DNA of 64,000 bases from Monodelphis domestica (GCF_027887165.1 NC_077228.1:384376456-384440455); one strand, 5' to 3'. Positions 13,020-25,965 are shown, counted from the stretch's first letter. Numbers and translations: made by a program. Notes: generated by a model not told the origin, from the sequence alone.

Positions 13020-13555
13020 CTGGTTTCAATCCAACATATAGAACTTTAGGAATCTTGGTTCTTCTGGTGTTAAGTGGTTAAAGGGGTTGGCCTGATACAA
13101 TGATACTTCATCATTGGCTATGGAATTGGCAGAACCATGGCAACAAAGGTGTGGAACTGGATTGAATTTGCATGTAAAGCTGGTATAAAATTTTAACATT
13201 TTGGCTTTTATTTATGAAAATTTCTTACAAAGAGAATTTTTTAAATGAGTTCTTTTGGTAAATAAATATTGAAAACATTTGCATTGATGATGATATACAT
13301 ATAAAGAGGACTCCAGGCCAGTATTTCTCATTTCCTTCTAGCAGCCAACAAAACTAGAATTTCTTGGTTAATGAACAACATCAAACTGCATCTCCCTACT
13401 ATGTTGCCATGTGGTTCTGAGCAGATGGTACCTCTGTTTTCTTTTAAGAAAGTTGAATTTGTGTGATGCTTTCTTCACTTGAAAAAAAATAAAATGCTGG
13501 TTCACAATTTTGTCATTTTAGATTCTAATTATGAAAATTCTTTTAAAATGAATAA
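13020..13555. other. Unclassified intergenic sequence
   Basis: No recognised element. Confidence 0.45.
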
Positions 13556-13558
13556 GAA

Positions 13559-13742
13559 GGGGAAAGCTAGGCAGTTCGTTGGATAGAGAGCCAGGCCTAG
13601 AGATGCGAGGTCCTGGGTTCAAATTTGACTTCAGATACTTCCTAGCTGTGTGACCCTGGCAAGGCATTTAAGCACTCTTCTGCCTTGGAATCAGAACACA
13701 GTATTGATTCTAAGCCAGATGGTAAGAGTTATTTAAAAAACA
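13559..13742 (+). mobile_element. MAR1-type SINE
   Basis: Head GAGAGCCAGGCCTAGAGATG and tail TATTGATTCTAAGCCAGATG. Confidence 0.85.
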
Positions 13743-13989
13743 ATTAGAAAGGATCAATTTAACTGGGAGAAATCTTTACAGCAAGATTCTCTAATAAAAG
13801 TCTGATATCCAAGACATACCAGGAACAAATCAAATATATATAAACAAAAATGATTTCCCATTAAATACTGAAAGAATACAAGAATTCTAACTCCTTTATC
13901 TGTTATTACATTAAAACAAAGTATTCTAAACAGAATCAGCTATGTTTTAAATATTCATCTGTGCTGTTTTGTTATCTACATCAAACTAG

Positions 13990-14850
13990 AATTATATATT
14001 TAGAGGTGAAAGAGATCTCAGAAGCTATTTATTCCAACACCTCATTTTACAGATGAGGAAACTGAGACCCACAGAAACTAAGCAAATTGCCCATGGTATG
14101 AATTTTAGATTTGCTCCATCCTGTTTAGTCTAACAAAAGAGGAATGTCTACACCCACACTTAAGGATTAAGTATTGAGGAGGATGGCCTATGACAGACAT
14201 GTGCTAGCAAATGACAAATCAGAAACAGCTGACAGAACCCCTGGGCTGTCCTAAGTCAAGCTTAAGCTACCATTGGTACATGTGAGATGCAGGAAAGTGA
14301 TGTAAAACGGTCTATATATTTCACATCACTTCCTCTCTCGGCGTCTTTGCATGGAGAGGTGGCTCTGGCGGCAGGGTGCTGAGCATCTTGGCATCTTGGT
14401 ATGGCAGAAGCTATTGTCCAGGTTTGGCGGTGAGTTTTCTTGATACAATACTGGGAGAAGCTTAGTAGCCTAGTTCAGGTGAGGCATCTTCACTGAGCTC
14501 TCTCGGAGTTTAGGCTGATTCTTTTCTCCTTTACCTTCCACACTATCCTCTTAGGAAAGCCTCTAATCTTCTTCAAGGACCTCGTGGCAGAGGTCTTTGA
14601 ACTCCCCCTGGCAAAGGCCAGATGGGAGAAATCCTATACCCTTTCCCTCTCTCTTCTCTTTAATTCCTTTCCTCTATATTAATTAAACCACCATAAAATT
14701 TCCAAACTGACTTGGGTATTTTATTTGGGATATTCCCTGGCAACCAAATTAATTTAGATTAAGTCACAATCCTAAAATTACCCTTACAATGGTCACACAG
14801 GTGGTATGTAGCAGAGTCAGAATTTGAACTCAAGTGCTCTGACTCTTTTT
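13990..14850 (+). mobile_element. MIR-type SINE split by solo LTR
   Basis: 13990-14092 (TTTACAGATGAGGAAACTGA) and 14789-14850 (CACACAGGTGGTATGTAGC) join through ATGG. Confidence 0.8.
14097..14788 (+). mobile_element. Solo LTR, copy A of a two-copy family
   Basis: 692 bases with TSD ATGG at 14093-14096 and 14789-14792, interrupting a MIR. The first base pair is TA instead of TG. TATATAT lies at 14313 and AATTAAA-type signals near 14685. It shares long matches with 19950-20679, such as AGCTGACAGA and CATTGGTACA. Confidence 0.85.
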
Positions 14851-14854
14851 TTTT

Positions 14855-16030
14855 TTTGCTCTGCCTCCTAATCAGTGCCATTGTACCTTTGTCTTGACAA
14901 AAATGATATTTTATGTGAGAATGATACCCTTTTCCTTGAATTATATGTCTTAATTCTCCATTGTACTCTGTATGTGTAGACACATTGTTGGGGGCATTAC
15001 GTGGTGATATTAAATGACATGTTTTGTAGAAACTCTTGAATGCAATGCTTGAGTTTCCATTTTCCCCAAACTATTCATGTGATTCTAAGTCTCTACATCT
15101 CCCATTGCAATTTCCTTGGTGTTGCGGATATGAGGTTCCTAATTCTATGGGGGAATAAACTGGTCCTTGATATAGCTGATATGCTAAGCCTAGGGAATTC
15201 TTAAGTATATTACCAAATTAGGGCTCTCACCTAGCAATGAAGAACCACAGAATAAATTTCAGAAAACACCTAAGTGCAACCTCATTGCTTCACAGTTAAG
15301 AAAACCAGGATGCAGAAAGTGGCACAAGTAGGCAAAGATTGTATTACATGTTAGTCACAAGAGCTAGGACAAGCATTCAGAGCTCTTAATTCTAATAGTA
15401 TTACTCTTTCTGCTCTACTATTCTGCTCCTGGGTCTCTACTCAATGCAAAAAAAAAAAGATCAGAAAAGAATTAAAATTGTCCAGTCTATGATTAACAAT
15501 CCTTTTTTATTATACATGGACTTTACTGTTAAGGAGAGCTCATCTGATATAAAACTATTATCAAGTTGTTGGACTGCCTCAGTTAAGGTCCTGAAAATTG
15601 TGAGGTGAAAAGGAAAACCATGTTTTAATTACATATGGTTCTGCAAATAGTCACGGCTTGAGACTGAGTAACAGAAGGAAAGAAGAAAGAAGAATAGTAC
15701 TACTTTGCCTTGCCTTTCTTCTTATGCCAATGTAGGGCCAACCTCTCCCTCTCTCCAAATCAAAATATACTCCCTTTCTCCTATCCCTAACCAAAGGAGA
15801 TGAAGAGAGGGTGCTCCAGATTGGTGCCAACAGTTCTTTCCAAGGAAAAATCTAGAGTCCTCTCTCTCCTTCCATGCCATCTCAAGTCCCAGATAGGAAT
15901 ATATAAAAACAAGAGCAATAACTCCTCAGAATGAATTAGTAAGACATGAGATAAGACTTCATCTCAGAAAAAAAATTGACAGTTGAAACTAGAAATAAAT
16001 ATAGACATGAATAAAATTATTAAAATAAAA
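14855..16030. other. Mostly unclassified intergenic sequence
   Basis: Apart from the MIR at 15235-15430, nothing was recognised. Confidence 0.45.
15235..15430 (+). mobile_element. MIR-type SINE, diverged
   Basis: Same order as 1960-2150 but heavily mutated. Confidence 0.55.
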
Positions 16031-16222
16031 AAAACTTCAATTCCTATCTTAACCTCAATATAAGTACTGGTTGCAAGGCAGAAGACCATTAAGGGCTGGG
16101 CAGTTGAAGTTAAGTGACTTCCCCAGGGTCATACACCTAGGAAATGTCTGGGGACAAACTTGAACCCAGGATCTCCAGCTTCTAGGCCTGGCTCTCTATC
16201 CACTGAGCCATGTAGTTGCCCC
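16031..16222 (-). mobile_element. MAR1-type SINE
   Basis: Complete inverted unit with diverged tail. Confidence 0.85.
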
Positions 16223-16619
16223 ATAAGATTCTCTTTTTAAAAAATTATGTTTGGAAATCAAACTGTTTATAACATTTTCCCCATCTGTGGCTGCCCATCA
16301 AGATTATCAGAATTACATTATTCAAAATATTATAAACTAAGGATGGATTCCAGCTTATGAATTGAACAAAATAAAATACAAAACCAAACAAAAATAACCC
16401 CAAAGCAAAACAAAGCTAACTCAGCCCTATAATAATGCTTTATCGATTGTGCAATCACTTAAATAAAAAATACTGAGCTCACCAGTTGTGTTTATTATAT
16501 TTATCTTTAGCTTCATGCCATTCATCCTTTCCTTTTGTTTAAAAATAGCTGACACTCAGAAGAATGTATCCGAAATCTAAAACGCCTTAATTTCCATGAT
16601 CTCAGTAGTAAACAAAATT

Positions 16620-16745
16620 TAGTAGAAGTATAGAGCTGAAGAGACTGAAAAGATAGCCTTGACTAACTCCCCTCTTTTATAGATGAGGGAACCTCAGTCT
16701 CATAGAGATAAAGTTTTAAAGTTTAGTCACATTATCCGTAAACAT
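16620..16745 (+). mobile_element. MIR-type SINE, partial
   Basis: TTTTATAGATGAGGGAACCT. Confidence 0.6.
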
Positions 16746-17269
16746 ACCAAACTTTAGCTAACAGCAACATTGAAGAGAAGCATTCTACATGGGACTATAG
16801 AATAGATCTATTCCTAGAATATTCTCCAATCACAAATGCTCCATGAAAAATTGCCTATGTCATTAAGAGCCTAATGCTACAAATAAAAATGCCTATTTGC
16901 CTTGTAGGAATTTTCTTAATAATGCCCCAGGATCTTCTTTCACTCATGAAGTTTCCTTGCTTCCACACAGAGGGAGATTACAAGAAAAGCTACAATGATC
17001 ATTGATCTCTTTGCAGATGTGGCAAATAAAAGAACTAGGGTAAACTTTGATTCCATTAGTTGGCAAATAGACTTAGTGGTGAATGTATTTTTGTCTTTCT
17101 GCTAGTTCTTTTAAAAATCTTTTATAAGTATCTTATAAAAATACTTTATAGTGAATCCAGAATATGAAGATATGAAGGATTGACCAACAATACTAATTCA
17201 ATAATGCAGTATATTTTAAGAAATTTTTGTATATTTTTACATTTATTCCATGTTTTTAAATTTTATTTT

Positions 17270-17775
17270 AAAATGTTTTTTAATTTTTACATGTTTACAT
17301 ATTTCATTTTCTTTCCCTCCCCCTCCTAGATCCAATAAGCACTTCCACGAGGTTATACAAATGTTATCACATACCTATTTCCATATTATTCATTTTTGCA
17401 ATAGAGCAATCTTATAAAACCAAAACCCCAAATCATATATCCCTACAAACAAATGACGAGTCATTTGTTTTTCTTCTGTGTTCTACTCCCACAGTTCTTT
17501 CTCTCTATGTGGATAGTGTTCTTTCTCACAAGTCCCTTGGGATTATCTTGTATTAGCAAAGTCATTACACTGTATTGTTCCACAATGTTTCACTTTCTGT
17601 GTATAATGTTCTCTTGGTTCTGCTTATTTCACTCTGCATCAGTTCCTGGTGGTTCTTCTTATTCAAATAGAAATCATCCAGTTCATCATTCCTTACAACA
17701 TAATGGTACTCCATCCTCCTCCCATCATATACTACAATTTATTCAGTCATTTTCATTACCCCCTCATTTTCCCTA
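17270..17775 (-). mobile_element. L1 3' end fragment, older subfamily
   Basis: Minus strand matches the end of ORF2 and the 3' UTR of marsupial L1, more diverged than the copies above. A perfect 11-base inverted repeat lies at 17447-17470 within it. Confidence 0.75.
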
Positions 17776-18384
17776 AACAATAAGGAAAGAATTTATTAAC
17801 AAAAAGAAAACAATGCTTTCTTTCTTCCTGAGGTTTATCCTCACCAAAGATCAGTTATTCCTGACTTTCTAGTTGCTGTGCTGGTCAAGAGTTTTACCCT
17901 AAATTTGTTTTCAGATGCTCTTGTCAATTCAATAGGAGTCTTTAGTATGGCATGGTTTTCCTTGGTGTTCTACCTTCATCTGCCTGATGGTTGAATAGAC
18001 TTCTAATAGCCCCAATTTTGAGGTTGGTCACAGGTTTCTCCACAACCACCCCTCTTACAGTAAGGTAATAAGTCATGCATATATTCATGGAAAACCTTAT
18101 GTGATGTTTTGTTCTATCACCAGGACGGCTACGTGAGTTCTAGTAGCTTCTGTGACTTGGATAGCATTTGTTCTTTTTTGTGGGACTTCCTTTGTACAAT
18201 GAGTCAGTTTGTTCCAATGGATCAATACCAGGTCTTGGATAACCTTAAGATAGATTCCCCAAAGAGATCCTTGCTATATTTCTTTCTGGAAAAGTATTAT
18301 CTTCTCACCTAATGGAAGTGAAAGACAAAGTTCTCCCCCTGAAAAGTGTCACAGGTAAGATATTTCTCAAAACAACAACTAATC
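17776..18384. other. Unclassified sequence
   Basis: A 67-codon frame at 18109-18312 resembles no family I know and lacks supporting splice or promoter signals. Perhaps an old retroelement remnant. Confidence 0.35.
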
Positions 18385-18900
18385 TTTGAGGTTACAGATG
18401 AGGCACTGGTGATCTAGTGGAAAGAACACTGAACTTGGAGTCACTGTGATGTTCAATCATTTTAGTTGTGTTTGACCCTTCAGGATCTTATTTGAGATTT
18501 TCTTGGCAAAGACATTGGAAGAGCATGGCCCCATTTTCTTGACAAAGATACTAAAGTGATTTGCCATTTCCTTCTCCAATTCATTTTACAGATGAAGAAA
18601 CTGAGGCAAACAGGGTTAAGTGGCTTGCTCAGGGTCACACAGCTAATAAGCATCTGAAGTCAGATTTCAACTCAGGAAGATGAATCTTCCTGACTTCAGG
18701 CCTGGTATTCTATCTATTTACTGCACCACTCAGCTGCCTGGGAGTCACAAGAACTGGGTTTAATACTGGATCTACTATTTGCTATATATGTGACCTTGGC
18801 TAAGTCAGTTAACATCTTTGGGACTCAGCTTCCTCATCTGTAAGATGCGAGACTGATTGATTAAAAGTTCCTTCCATCACTAGGTCTATAATTCTAGGTC
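18385..18900 (+). mobile_element. MIR-type SINE holding a WSINE1-like insertion
   Basis: CTAGTGGAAAGAACACTGAA before the insertion; GGGACTCAGCTTCCTCATCT after it. Confidence 0.75.
18445..18740 (-). mobile_element. WSINE1-like tRNA-derived SINE inside a MIR
   Basis: Flanked by GGAGTCAC at 18437-18444 and 18741-18748. MIR sequence continues on both sides (18385 and 18749-18900). Confidence 0.82.
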
Positions 18901-19234
18901 TGTTCTCTTTAGTTAATGCTCACTGAATAATTTGGCACTGTTTCAATTTTGAGGCAAGGATAAAGATTTATTGAAGAAAAGAATCTGCTGATTTTAAGGA
19001 TGAGAACCATATCCAATATTAAACCTGTTTAATAATCTTATGAAACATCTTTGAAAAGTAGTGCAGCAACCACCATGGAAGGAATTGATGGAATCTGAAT
19101 GCCGATGGAAGCACACCATTCTTCAGTTTATTTCCTCGATGAATTTTTCTCTAGTGTAAGCAATATGTGTCTTCATTGGCAGCACAACAAACATGGAAAT
19201 GCATATTGAATGATAATAAATGTACAATCTCTAT

Positions 19235-19345
19235 CATGTTACCTGCCATCTTTAGGAGGAGGTGGGAAGGGGAGGAAGGGAAAGAACATGGGTTGCAAAA
19301 TGTCTGGAAACAATTATTAAAAATTGGATCAACATGTAGCTAGAA
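19235..19345 (+). mobile_element. Old L1-type 3' UTR fragment
   Basis: Purine-rich GGAGGAGG stretch followed by GAACATGGGTTGCAAAATG and an A-run, like the 3' UTR end of older L1s. Confidence 0.5.
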
Positions 19346-19375
19346 AAAAAAAAAACATTAAGACAAAAAATGTTT

Positions 19376-19568
19376 AAACCCTTACCTTCTGTCTTAAAAT
19401 CAGTACTATGTATTAGTTCCAAGGCAGAAGAGTGGTAAGGGCTAGGCAATAGGGTTTAAGTGACTTGCCCAGGGTCACACAGCTAGGAAGTGTCTGGGTC
19501 CAGATTTGAACCCAAGACCTCCCATCCCTAGGCTTGGCTCTCAATCCACTGAGCCACCTACCTGCCCC
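19376..19568 (-). mobile_element. MAR1-type SINE
   Basis: Complete inverted unit directly after an A-rich L1-like end; B-box-like GGTTCAAATC region recognisable. Confidence 0.88.
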
Positions 19569-19855
19569 CAAACCAAATTTTTAAAGAAAGAAAAGTAGTG
19601 CAGCAAAGTGGATAGAAATCAGAGAAAAACTTGATTTCAAATCCTTTCTGTGATCCCATAGCTTTGATCAAGTTGCTTAAACTCTCCATGCTCTAGGAAA
19701 CTTTCTAAAGCTATAAATTTATAAATAAAGTTCGATAAAGACAATATAAAGTGCCAACCTGCAATGAGAGATGTTATTTTCTCAGCTAGAAGTTTCCTTT
19801 ACCAATAAAATCACAAGTCTAGCCTCTGTCCTATTAATCCTCTCTGCTTCTGATG

Positions 19856-20832
19856 AAACAACTAGATGGCACAATGAACACAGCACCTGACCTGAAGTGA
19901 GGAAGATCTGAGTTCAAATCCAGTCTCAGACACATCTCTATGATCCTGGTGTGAATTTTAAAATTATTCCACCCTAATCAGACCATTCTTTAGAAGATTT
20001 GATTTAGCTATTTCCTGATCAGTAACAATAGAGATACTTGAAATAACAGAATAAGGTCTTGGGAAGTCCACATTTCTCCACCCTACTCAGTTTAACAAGG
20101 TCAGGATGCCTGCACCATACTCAAGATTAAGTATCTGAGAAAAAAGGCAATGGACATGTGCAGAAAACAGCTGACAGACTCGTGGGCTGTCCTAAGTCAA
20201 GCTAAACTATCATTGGTACAACTGAAATGCAGGAAAGTGACATAAAACCGTCTATATAGGGCACGTCACTTCCTCTTTCCTCCTCTTTCCCCAGAGAGAC
20301 GACTCTGGCTGGCAGTGTACTAAGGGTCCCAACATCTTGGCGTGGTGACAGCTATTGTCAGGGTTGGTGGTGAGTTTTTCCCTGGAGCTGATTTCAGGTT
20401 CCAGCTTCTTGGCTTAGCCTTTTCCTTTTTTGGAGTTCAAGCCTGATTCATTCCTTCTTCCTAGTCCAAACCTTTATCTTCTAATCTCCCCCCTCACACT
20501 GGGGTGGGGGGGAACCTACTCCTTTCCTTCTTCCTCCTCCTTAATCTCCTCCACTATTAATTAAAATCAACATAAAATTTCGAGCTGACTTGGGTTTTTC
20601 ATTAGGATTTTATAAATAAAATCCTTGGTGATCAAAATTAATTATACATTCAGTCTCAGCTATAATTTCACCTTTTACACTGGGCAAGTCAACCCTGCTT
20701 GCCTCAGTTTCCTCATACATAAAATGAGCTGGAGAAGGAAATAGAAAACTATCCCAGGATCTTTACCAAGAAGATCCCAAATGGGGTTACAAAGAACCGG
20801 ACAAGACAAATCACTGAACAATAAAAAACAAC
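19856..20832 (+). mobile_element. WSINE1-like SINE split by solo LTR
   Basis: Head 19856-19949 and tail 20680-20832 (AAATGAGCTGGAGAAGGAAA) join through CTGG if the LTR is removed. Confidence 0.83.
19950..20679 (+). mobile_element. Solo LTR, copy B of a two-copy family
   Basis: 730 bases, TGTGAATT...TTACA, TSD CTGG at 19946-19949 and 20680-20683, splitting a tRNA-derived SINE. TATATAGG lies at about 20253. Homologous to 14097-14788 in U3, the TATA region and the end. Confidence 0.87.
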
Positions 20833-21114
20833 ATTTCTAAGAAGGTAATGCAATATGGCTATATTCAGAAGTCTTTTCGGGAATTTTGAGTTGATCTTGG
20901 AAAGAAGCTTGGCAAGAAGTTCTAAAAAGCCCTAAAAGTTCTGGGCATGATATGAACAAAGTTTTGGAAGAGGCATATAATATGTCTTTGCGAGAAGTGA
21001 TGAAAAGACCATCTTCCTAAAGAAGAAATGAGAATTTTAGAAGTTTAAAATCTATATAAAATCTTGAATGATAGAAAGAAACCCATATTTATTTTGCTGT
21101 CTGATTATGAATAA

Positions 21115-21350
21115 GATGCAATTTGGAACAGCAGCTACATTATTAGACTCTGGCATTCAAGAAGACTTTGGTTCAGATCCTTCCTCTGACATTTAGCTGT
21201 ATGACCATGGCAAAATTATTCAGGATCTCTGAGACACTACTTCCTCCTTTGTAAAGTAAGGATAATTCCTTAACATCTGCCTCATAGATTTGTTGTAAAG
21301 CCCAAATGAAATAATATTTGTACAGTACTTTATAATCCTTAAAATGTCAG
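21115..21350 (+). mobile_element. MIR-type SINE
   Basis: Full-length but diverged; ends AGTACTTTATAATCCTTAAA. Confidence 0.65.
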
Positions 21351-21525
21351 TTATTATTATTGTCATTAGTGTTGAAGAATCTAATAACTTTCCATCTAAA
21401 TTTATAGAAAGATGACTTTTTGTCAGTGGTTATTTAAGAGATCTATTAGTATGAGTAGTTTTTCCATAATTTTTCCATAATTTCCATAATTCCATAAATT
21501 ACAATCCTTTACACCTTTTGTAGGG

Positions 21526-21780
21526 AAGCAACTAGGTGGCTCAGTGGATAGAGCCCTGGGCCTGAAGTCAGGAAGACCTGAATTCAAATCCAGCCTCAGA
21601 CACATACTAGCTATGTGACTCTGGGCAAGTCACTTAACCTTTCTTTGCTTTAATCCCACTGGATAAAAAAAAATGGCAAGCCATTCCAGTATCTTTTCCA
21701 CGAAAATCCCATGACCAACAACACTGGCACACCATGATACATGGGGTCATAAAAAGTTGGACACAACTGAAAAACACCAC
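21526..21780 (+). mobile_element. WSINE1-like SINE
   Basis: Head GAAGCAACTAGGTGGCTCAG, tail GTTGGACACAACTGAAAAAC. Confidence 0.85.
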
Positions 21781-22254
21781 CATCTTTGTAGATAGAGTCT
21801 TTCTAAATGGTTGAGGCCATCTTCATGGATAAACCTCTCAGTACATGGCTAGCCTATTATAGGATTGTAAATCTAGAGCCAAAAGTGGTCTCAGACACCA
21901 TCTAGCCCAGGATAGTTGAAACGGGTCTATTGTCCCTTAAGAGCTCTATAGTAAGATTTTTAAGAAATCTGTGAATTTGGATGGAAAGAAAATTACATTT
22001 TTATTTTTCACTAAGCTTTAAATGAAACAGCATTTCCTTCTATTATGATCTATTTTTTAAAGTCATTATTCTGAGAGGTTCCATGGGCTTTACCAGACTG
22101 CCAAAGGGACTCATGACATACAAATAAGTTAAAAACCCCAATCTACTCCAATTCCCTTGTTTTTCAAATGAGGAAATTCAGACTACAAGAAGTTTTTCTT
22201 GTTATGTGGCCCATTCCTCCACTCTTACATTTAAAAATTTTTTCACAGATTACC

Positions 22255-22345
22255 TCTCCATAGAAATAGGGGTTCCTTGAAAGCAGGAGTCAGTTTTTGC
22301 CTTTCTTTGAATTTCCCAGTAATTAGTAAGAGTAACAGTCCAAGG
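22255..22345 (+). mobile_element. L2 3' end, diverged
   Basis: GTTCCTTGAAAGCAGGAGTC followed by a degraded tail. Confidence 0.5.
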
Positions 22346-24385
22346 TATAAGCTTTGTAATAGATAATCTTGGAGGGGGTATATTAGATGAATAAATGATA
22401 ATTAATAGATCAGGTAGTTATTTTCTTTTGCCTACCCTCCTCCCTTTTCTACCTCTCTTCCTCCCTCTTCCAATCTCCCTTCCTTCCCTCTTCTTCCCTT
22501 CAGTTTCCCCTTCCCCCCTCTTCTTCAGTCTCCTTCTAAGTCACTCAGGGTGAGCTATGATGTTTCAGAGGAAATTTCTCTTCTTTATCTCAAGTAAGCC
22601 TTTATTGGAGAAAACAGGACAAGATGGAGGATGGAGGTAAGAGGGTTGGGATTTCCCTGTTATCTACAGGGAGCCTTAGGTTAGAGGATATTGAGAGAAA
22701 TGGCAATTCAGTCACTACCATGAAACAGAGCTAGTCAGAGAGAGAGAGAGAGAGATGGACTATTGTCCTTCTTCTTCTGCCTTCAAATCAGCCAGGCCAC
22801 CTTCAGCTTGATTATTCCAAGTCCCAGAGATAAACCCAGCTTCTTCCTTCAAAGTCACCACCATCAGCCAAGAAGCCCTCAGCCAAGTCCCAGAAAATCA
22901 GTCACCGTTTGCTCGGCTCCAAACTGCTTTTCCCAGTAACATTCCAAATGGAATCTTCATTTGACTGACAGCTGACCCATCTCCAGCCTCTGTCCTTTGC
23001 ATGCATGCCTCTTCCACAGCTTCCTAAATGACTGTTTAATTGACTTAAGTAACTTGCTCATGGTTATACAAATATTAAGTAGAGGAGAGAAGTCTGAGGT
23101 CCTCTGACTCCAAATCCAACATTACACAGAGCTCTTATCTTTCTAACAATTTATAGTTACCTAGTTTTTTCCATCTGTGGAAAACTAGCATCTGCCTTTC
23201 CTCTAGTGAACTAAAAATCAAAATTTATTGTCCTCTTTTTCAACAGGAGAAAAGTGATGGCAAGAACATAGTTTACAAAAGAAAAAAAATCAACAGAAAC
23301 AAAATCAGAATTGAGATGTTATTCCTAGCCTGAAATATCTAGGAAATGTGACAAAACAAGACCAAACCAAAGAGGTGAAATCCAAAGGGATGACTAATTG
23401 TGATAATTTTAGGCATAGCGATAGATGCAAGAGATATTTGGGGGAGTGGAGAGGGTGGATGAAAGGGGAAGTGTCTTCAAAGCCCTTAAAATAATAGTTA
23501 GCTCTTCAGGCTGGCCCAGGTAGGACTAGCCTGCTTCATGTCACTCAAAAGGTATGCTATAGATCTTATATTCGTAAAATATGTCTACTATATTACTTTA
23601 AACACAAATTCTATAATAATTTCTTTAATAACTCATAAGTATCTGATTCAATTTTAATTGTTCTTGGGACCATCGCTGTTGTTTGGCAAATACTTTTTTT
23701 TCCACTCATCCTTCAGATATATAGATACTAACTCATTTATTTTTTTAAATGAACAGAACTTCTTGGAAGAAGCTCTAAGTAATAAACTCTTTAACCTCAT
23801 AGTGATGCATAAGATCAAGATTATTTTTTTTAATTCCTTGGCAGGTGGTTGAAACATCCCAGGTATGGTACTCTTACTTACTCAGATTGAAAACAGTTTG
23901 AGCTGAAGATAGATGGAGCTATAAATGAGATCATTTTCTAATATATTTTCCTTAATGAAAGGGCTGTTCAGAATATTGAAGATTATTACATTTTCATTAA
24001 TGAAACAATTAAGAAAAACTGTAGCCATCTTAATTTTTTAAAACATCATATTTTTCTATGCTAATTTCATTATAGATAACGATCATTTTTGTTGTCTTTT
24101 TTCCCTTTCTATTAGGATTATCTACCTATAAGAGAACAAAAAATAAGCCCAGTATCAAGGATGTGTGTGTATGTGTTCTTGAGCACATATAGAATAGTGA
24201 TATTTTTCTTCTCCAAACTCTGACATCTAAACCTTTCTCCTCACCTATCAACCAACTTTTCTTTTAGATTCTTCAGAAATTACTCTATCAGAGAAGCTCA
24301 CTCCTTTGTAGATTTACATAAAAGCATAATAAATCAAAGAGCTTGAATATGTTTTAAATGTGTGTTGCCAAGCTGTTTTAATTTA
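22346..24385. other. Intergenic sequence, mostly unique
   Basis: Apart from the pyrimidine-rich tract I see no gene, exon or repeat. Confidence 0.45.
22430..22535. repeat. Pyrimidine-rich (CTTCCC)-type tract
   Basis: About 100 bases almost only C and T on the plus strand. A short (GA)n run follows at 22737-22755. Confidence 0.7.
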
Positions 24386-24389
24386 AGTT

Positions 24390-24622
24390 TAAATTTGCTC
24401 TTGTTCAGTTGGGTCCAACTTTTTCTGACTCCATTTGAGGCTTTCTTGGCAGATTCTGGGGTGATTTGACATCTCCTTCTCAAGCTGACTTTATAGATGA
24501 GGAACTGAGTCAAACAGGGTTAAATGGCTTGCCCAGGGTTACACAGTTAATAAATGTCTGTGGTTGCATTTGAACTCAGGAAGAGGAGCTCCTTTATCCA
24601 GTGTGCCACCTAGCTGTCATAA
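24390..24622 (-). mobile_element. WSINE1-like SINE
   Basis: Inverted unit, CAGTTGGGTCCAACTTTTTC to GTGTGCCACCTAGCTGTC. Confidence 0.82.
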
Positions 24623-24840
24623 ATTTAAATTTAACTTAAATTAACTTTTCTGGAATAGGAAAAGCACACTTGAGAAAGTTAGCATGAAATTAAAATGTTT
24701 GATTTTTTCCAGTTAAAGTATTCTTAACATTTTATGAAATATCTATGAATTGATACAGTTTATCAATAATTTACAATAACAACGCTGGAAAATGTGTTTA
24801 ATAAGGTAGAGAATGAAAACACTTCACAAGAGTTTGTCAG

Positions 24841-25043
24841 CAACTGGGCAACTAAATGGCATAGTGGATAGAGAGCCAGGCCTGGGAAATGGAGATCCTG
24901 GGTTCAAATGTGGTTTCAGCCATATCCTAGCTGTGTGACCCTGGGCAAGTCACTTAACTCCAATTGCCTTGTCCTTACTATTCTTCTAACTTGGAACTAA
25001 TATATAGTATGGGTTATAAGACAGAAGGTAAGGATTTTTTAAA
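24841..25043 (+). mobile_element. MAR1-type SINE with TSD
   Basis: Flanked by AGTTTGTCAG at 24831-24840 and 25044-25053. Confidence 0.88.
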
Positions 25044-25247
25044 AGTTTGTCAGTGAGGCAAAACAGTATTTATTGTCAAAGGATCAGATGTTGGTTATCT
25101 ATCTGTTCTTTTGAATCACCTCTTACTTGGTGTCTAAAAAGACTGAAAATAATATTTTTTTTTACTTTTGAAATAAGTTATACTTGTTATTATCATCTCC
25201 AACAACTGTATGTGCAATCTTTAGTTTATCTGGCCATTGAATTTATT

Positions 25248-25441
25248 TTTTTAACTCTTACCTTCTTAGTCTTAGACTCAATATTATATATTGGTTCCAA
25301 AGCAGAAGAGTGGTAAGGGATAGACAACAGGAGTCAAGTGACTTACCCGGGGTCATAGAGTTTGGAAGTATCTGAAGTCATGAATCGAGGGTTCCCATCT
25401 CTAGATCTATCAATCCACTGAGCCACTTAGCTGCTCCATGC
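25248..25441 (-). mobile_element. MAR1-type SINE with TSD
   Basis: Flanked by CCATTGAATTTATT at 25234-25247 and 25442-25455. Confidence 0.88.
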
Positions 25442-25554
25442 CCATTGAATTTATTGCCAATTGAGTTTGGTGGAAGAGGAAAGAAGCTTAAAACTTTTCT
25501 CAAATGATATGATAATGTTTTTATGATCAAAAATGAAAAGCCAAAAAAAAAAAG

Positions 25555-25690
25555 ACTGTATTTATCACATTGCTTTGCCTTTTAAAGGAAGGGAGAAGAA
25601 CAAGGAAGGGAGGGAAAGAATTTGGAACTCCAAATTTAGAAAAAAGGAATGTTAAATATTTTTGTGGATATGTAATTGAGAAGAAATTTT
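25555..25690 (+). mobile_element. Old L1-type 3' UTR fragment
   Basis: Same kind of sequence as 19235-19345 (AAGGGAGGGAAAGAATTTGG). Confidence 0.5.
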
Positions 25691-25699
25691 TAGAATTTT

Positions 25700-25965
25700 T
25701 GGAAAAAAAGACAGAATAAAAACAACTGCTTGATCACAGGGGTCAATGGGGATATGACTGGGGATGTAGACTCTAAGTGATCACCCTAATACAAATATTA
25801 ATAATATGGAAATAGGCCCTGATCAACAGCACAAGTAAAACTAGTAGAATTGCTCATTGGCTATGGCGGAGGGGGTCAGGGGGGAGAGAACATGAATCAT
25901 GTAACCATGGGAAAATATTCTAAATTAACTAATTAAATAAATTTTTTTCAAATTAAAAAAAAGAA
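25700..25965 (+). mobile_element. L1 3' UTR fragment
   Basis: Closely matches the 3' UTR of the copy at 664-1298 (ACAACTGCTTGATCACA; ATTAAATAAA near the end), ending in an A-rich tail. Confidence 0.8.

Noticed and set aside
17447..17470. Perfect 11-base inverted repeat
   Set aside because: It falls within old L1 3' UTR sequence and is too short to suggest a separate function.
14788..19950. A provirus bounded by the two related LTRs
   Set aside because: The intervening DNA holds SINEs, MIRs and an inverted L1 but no retroviral genes, and each LTR has its own target duplication.
24841..25043. tRNA gene-like A/B boxes
   Set aside because: They are the tRNA-derived head of the MAR1 SINE; no cloverleaf with an intact anticodon arm was found in this or the other copies.
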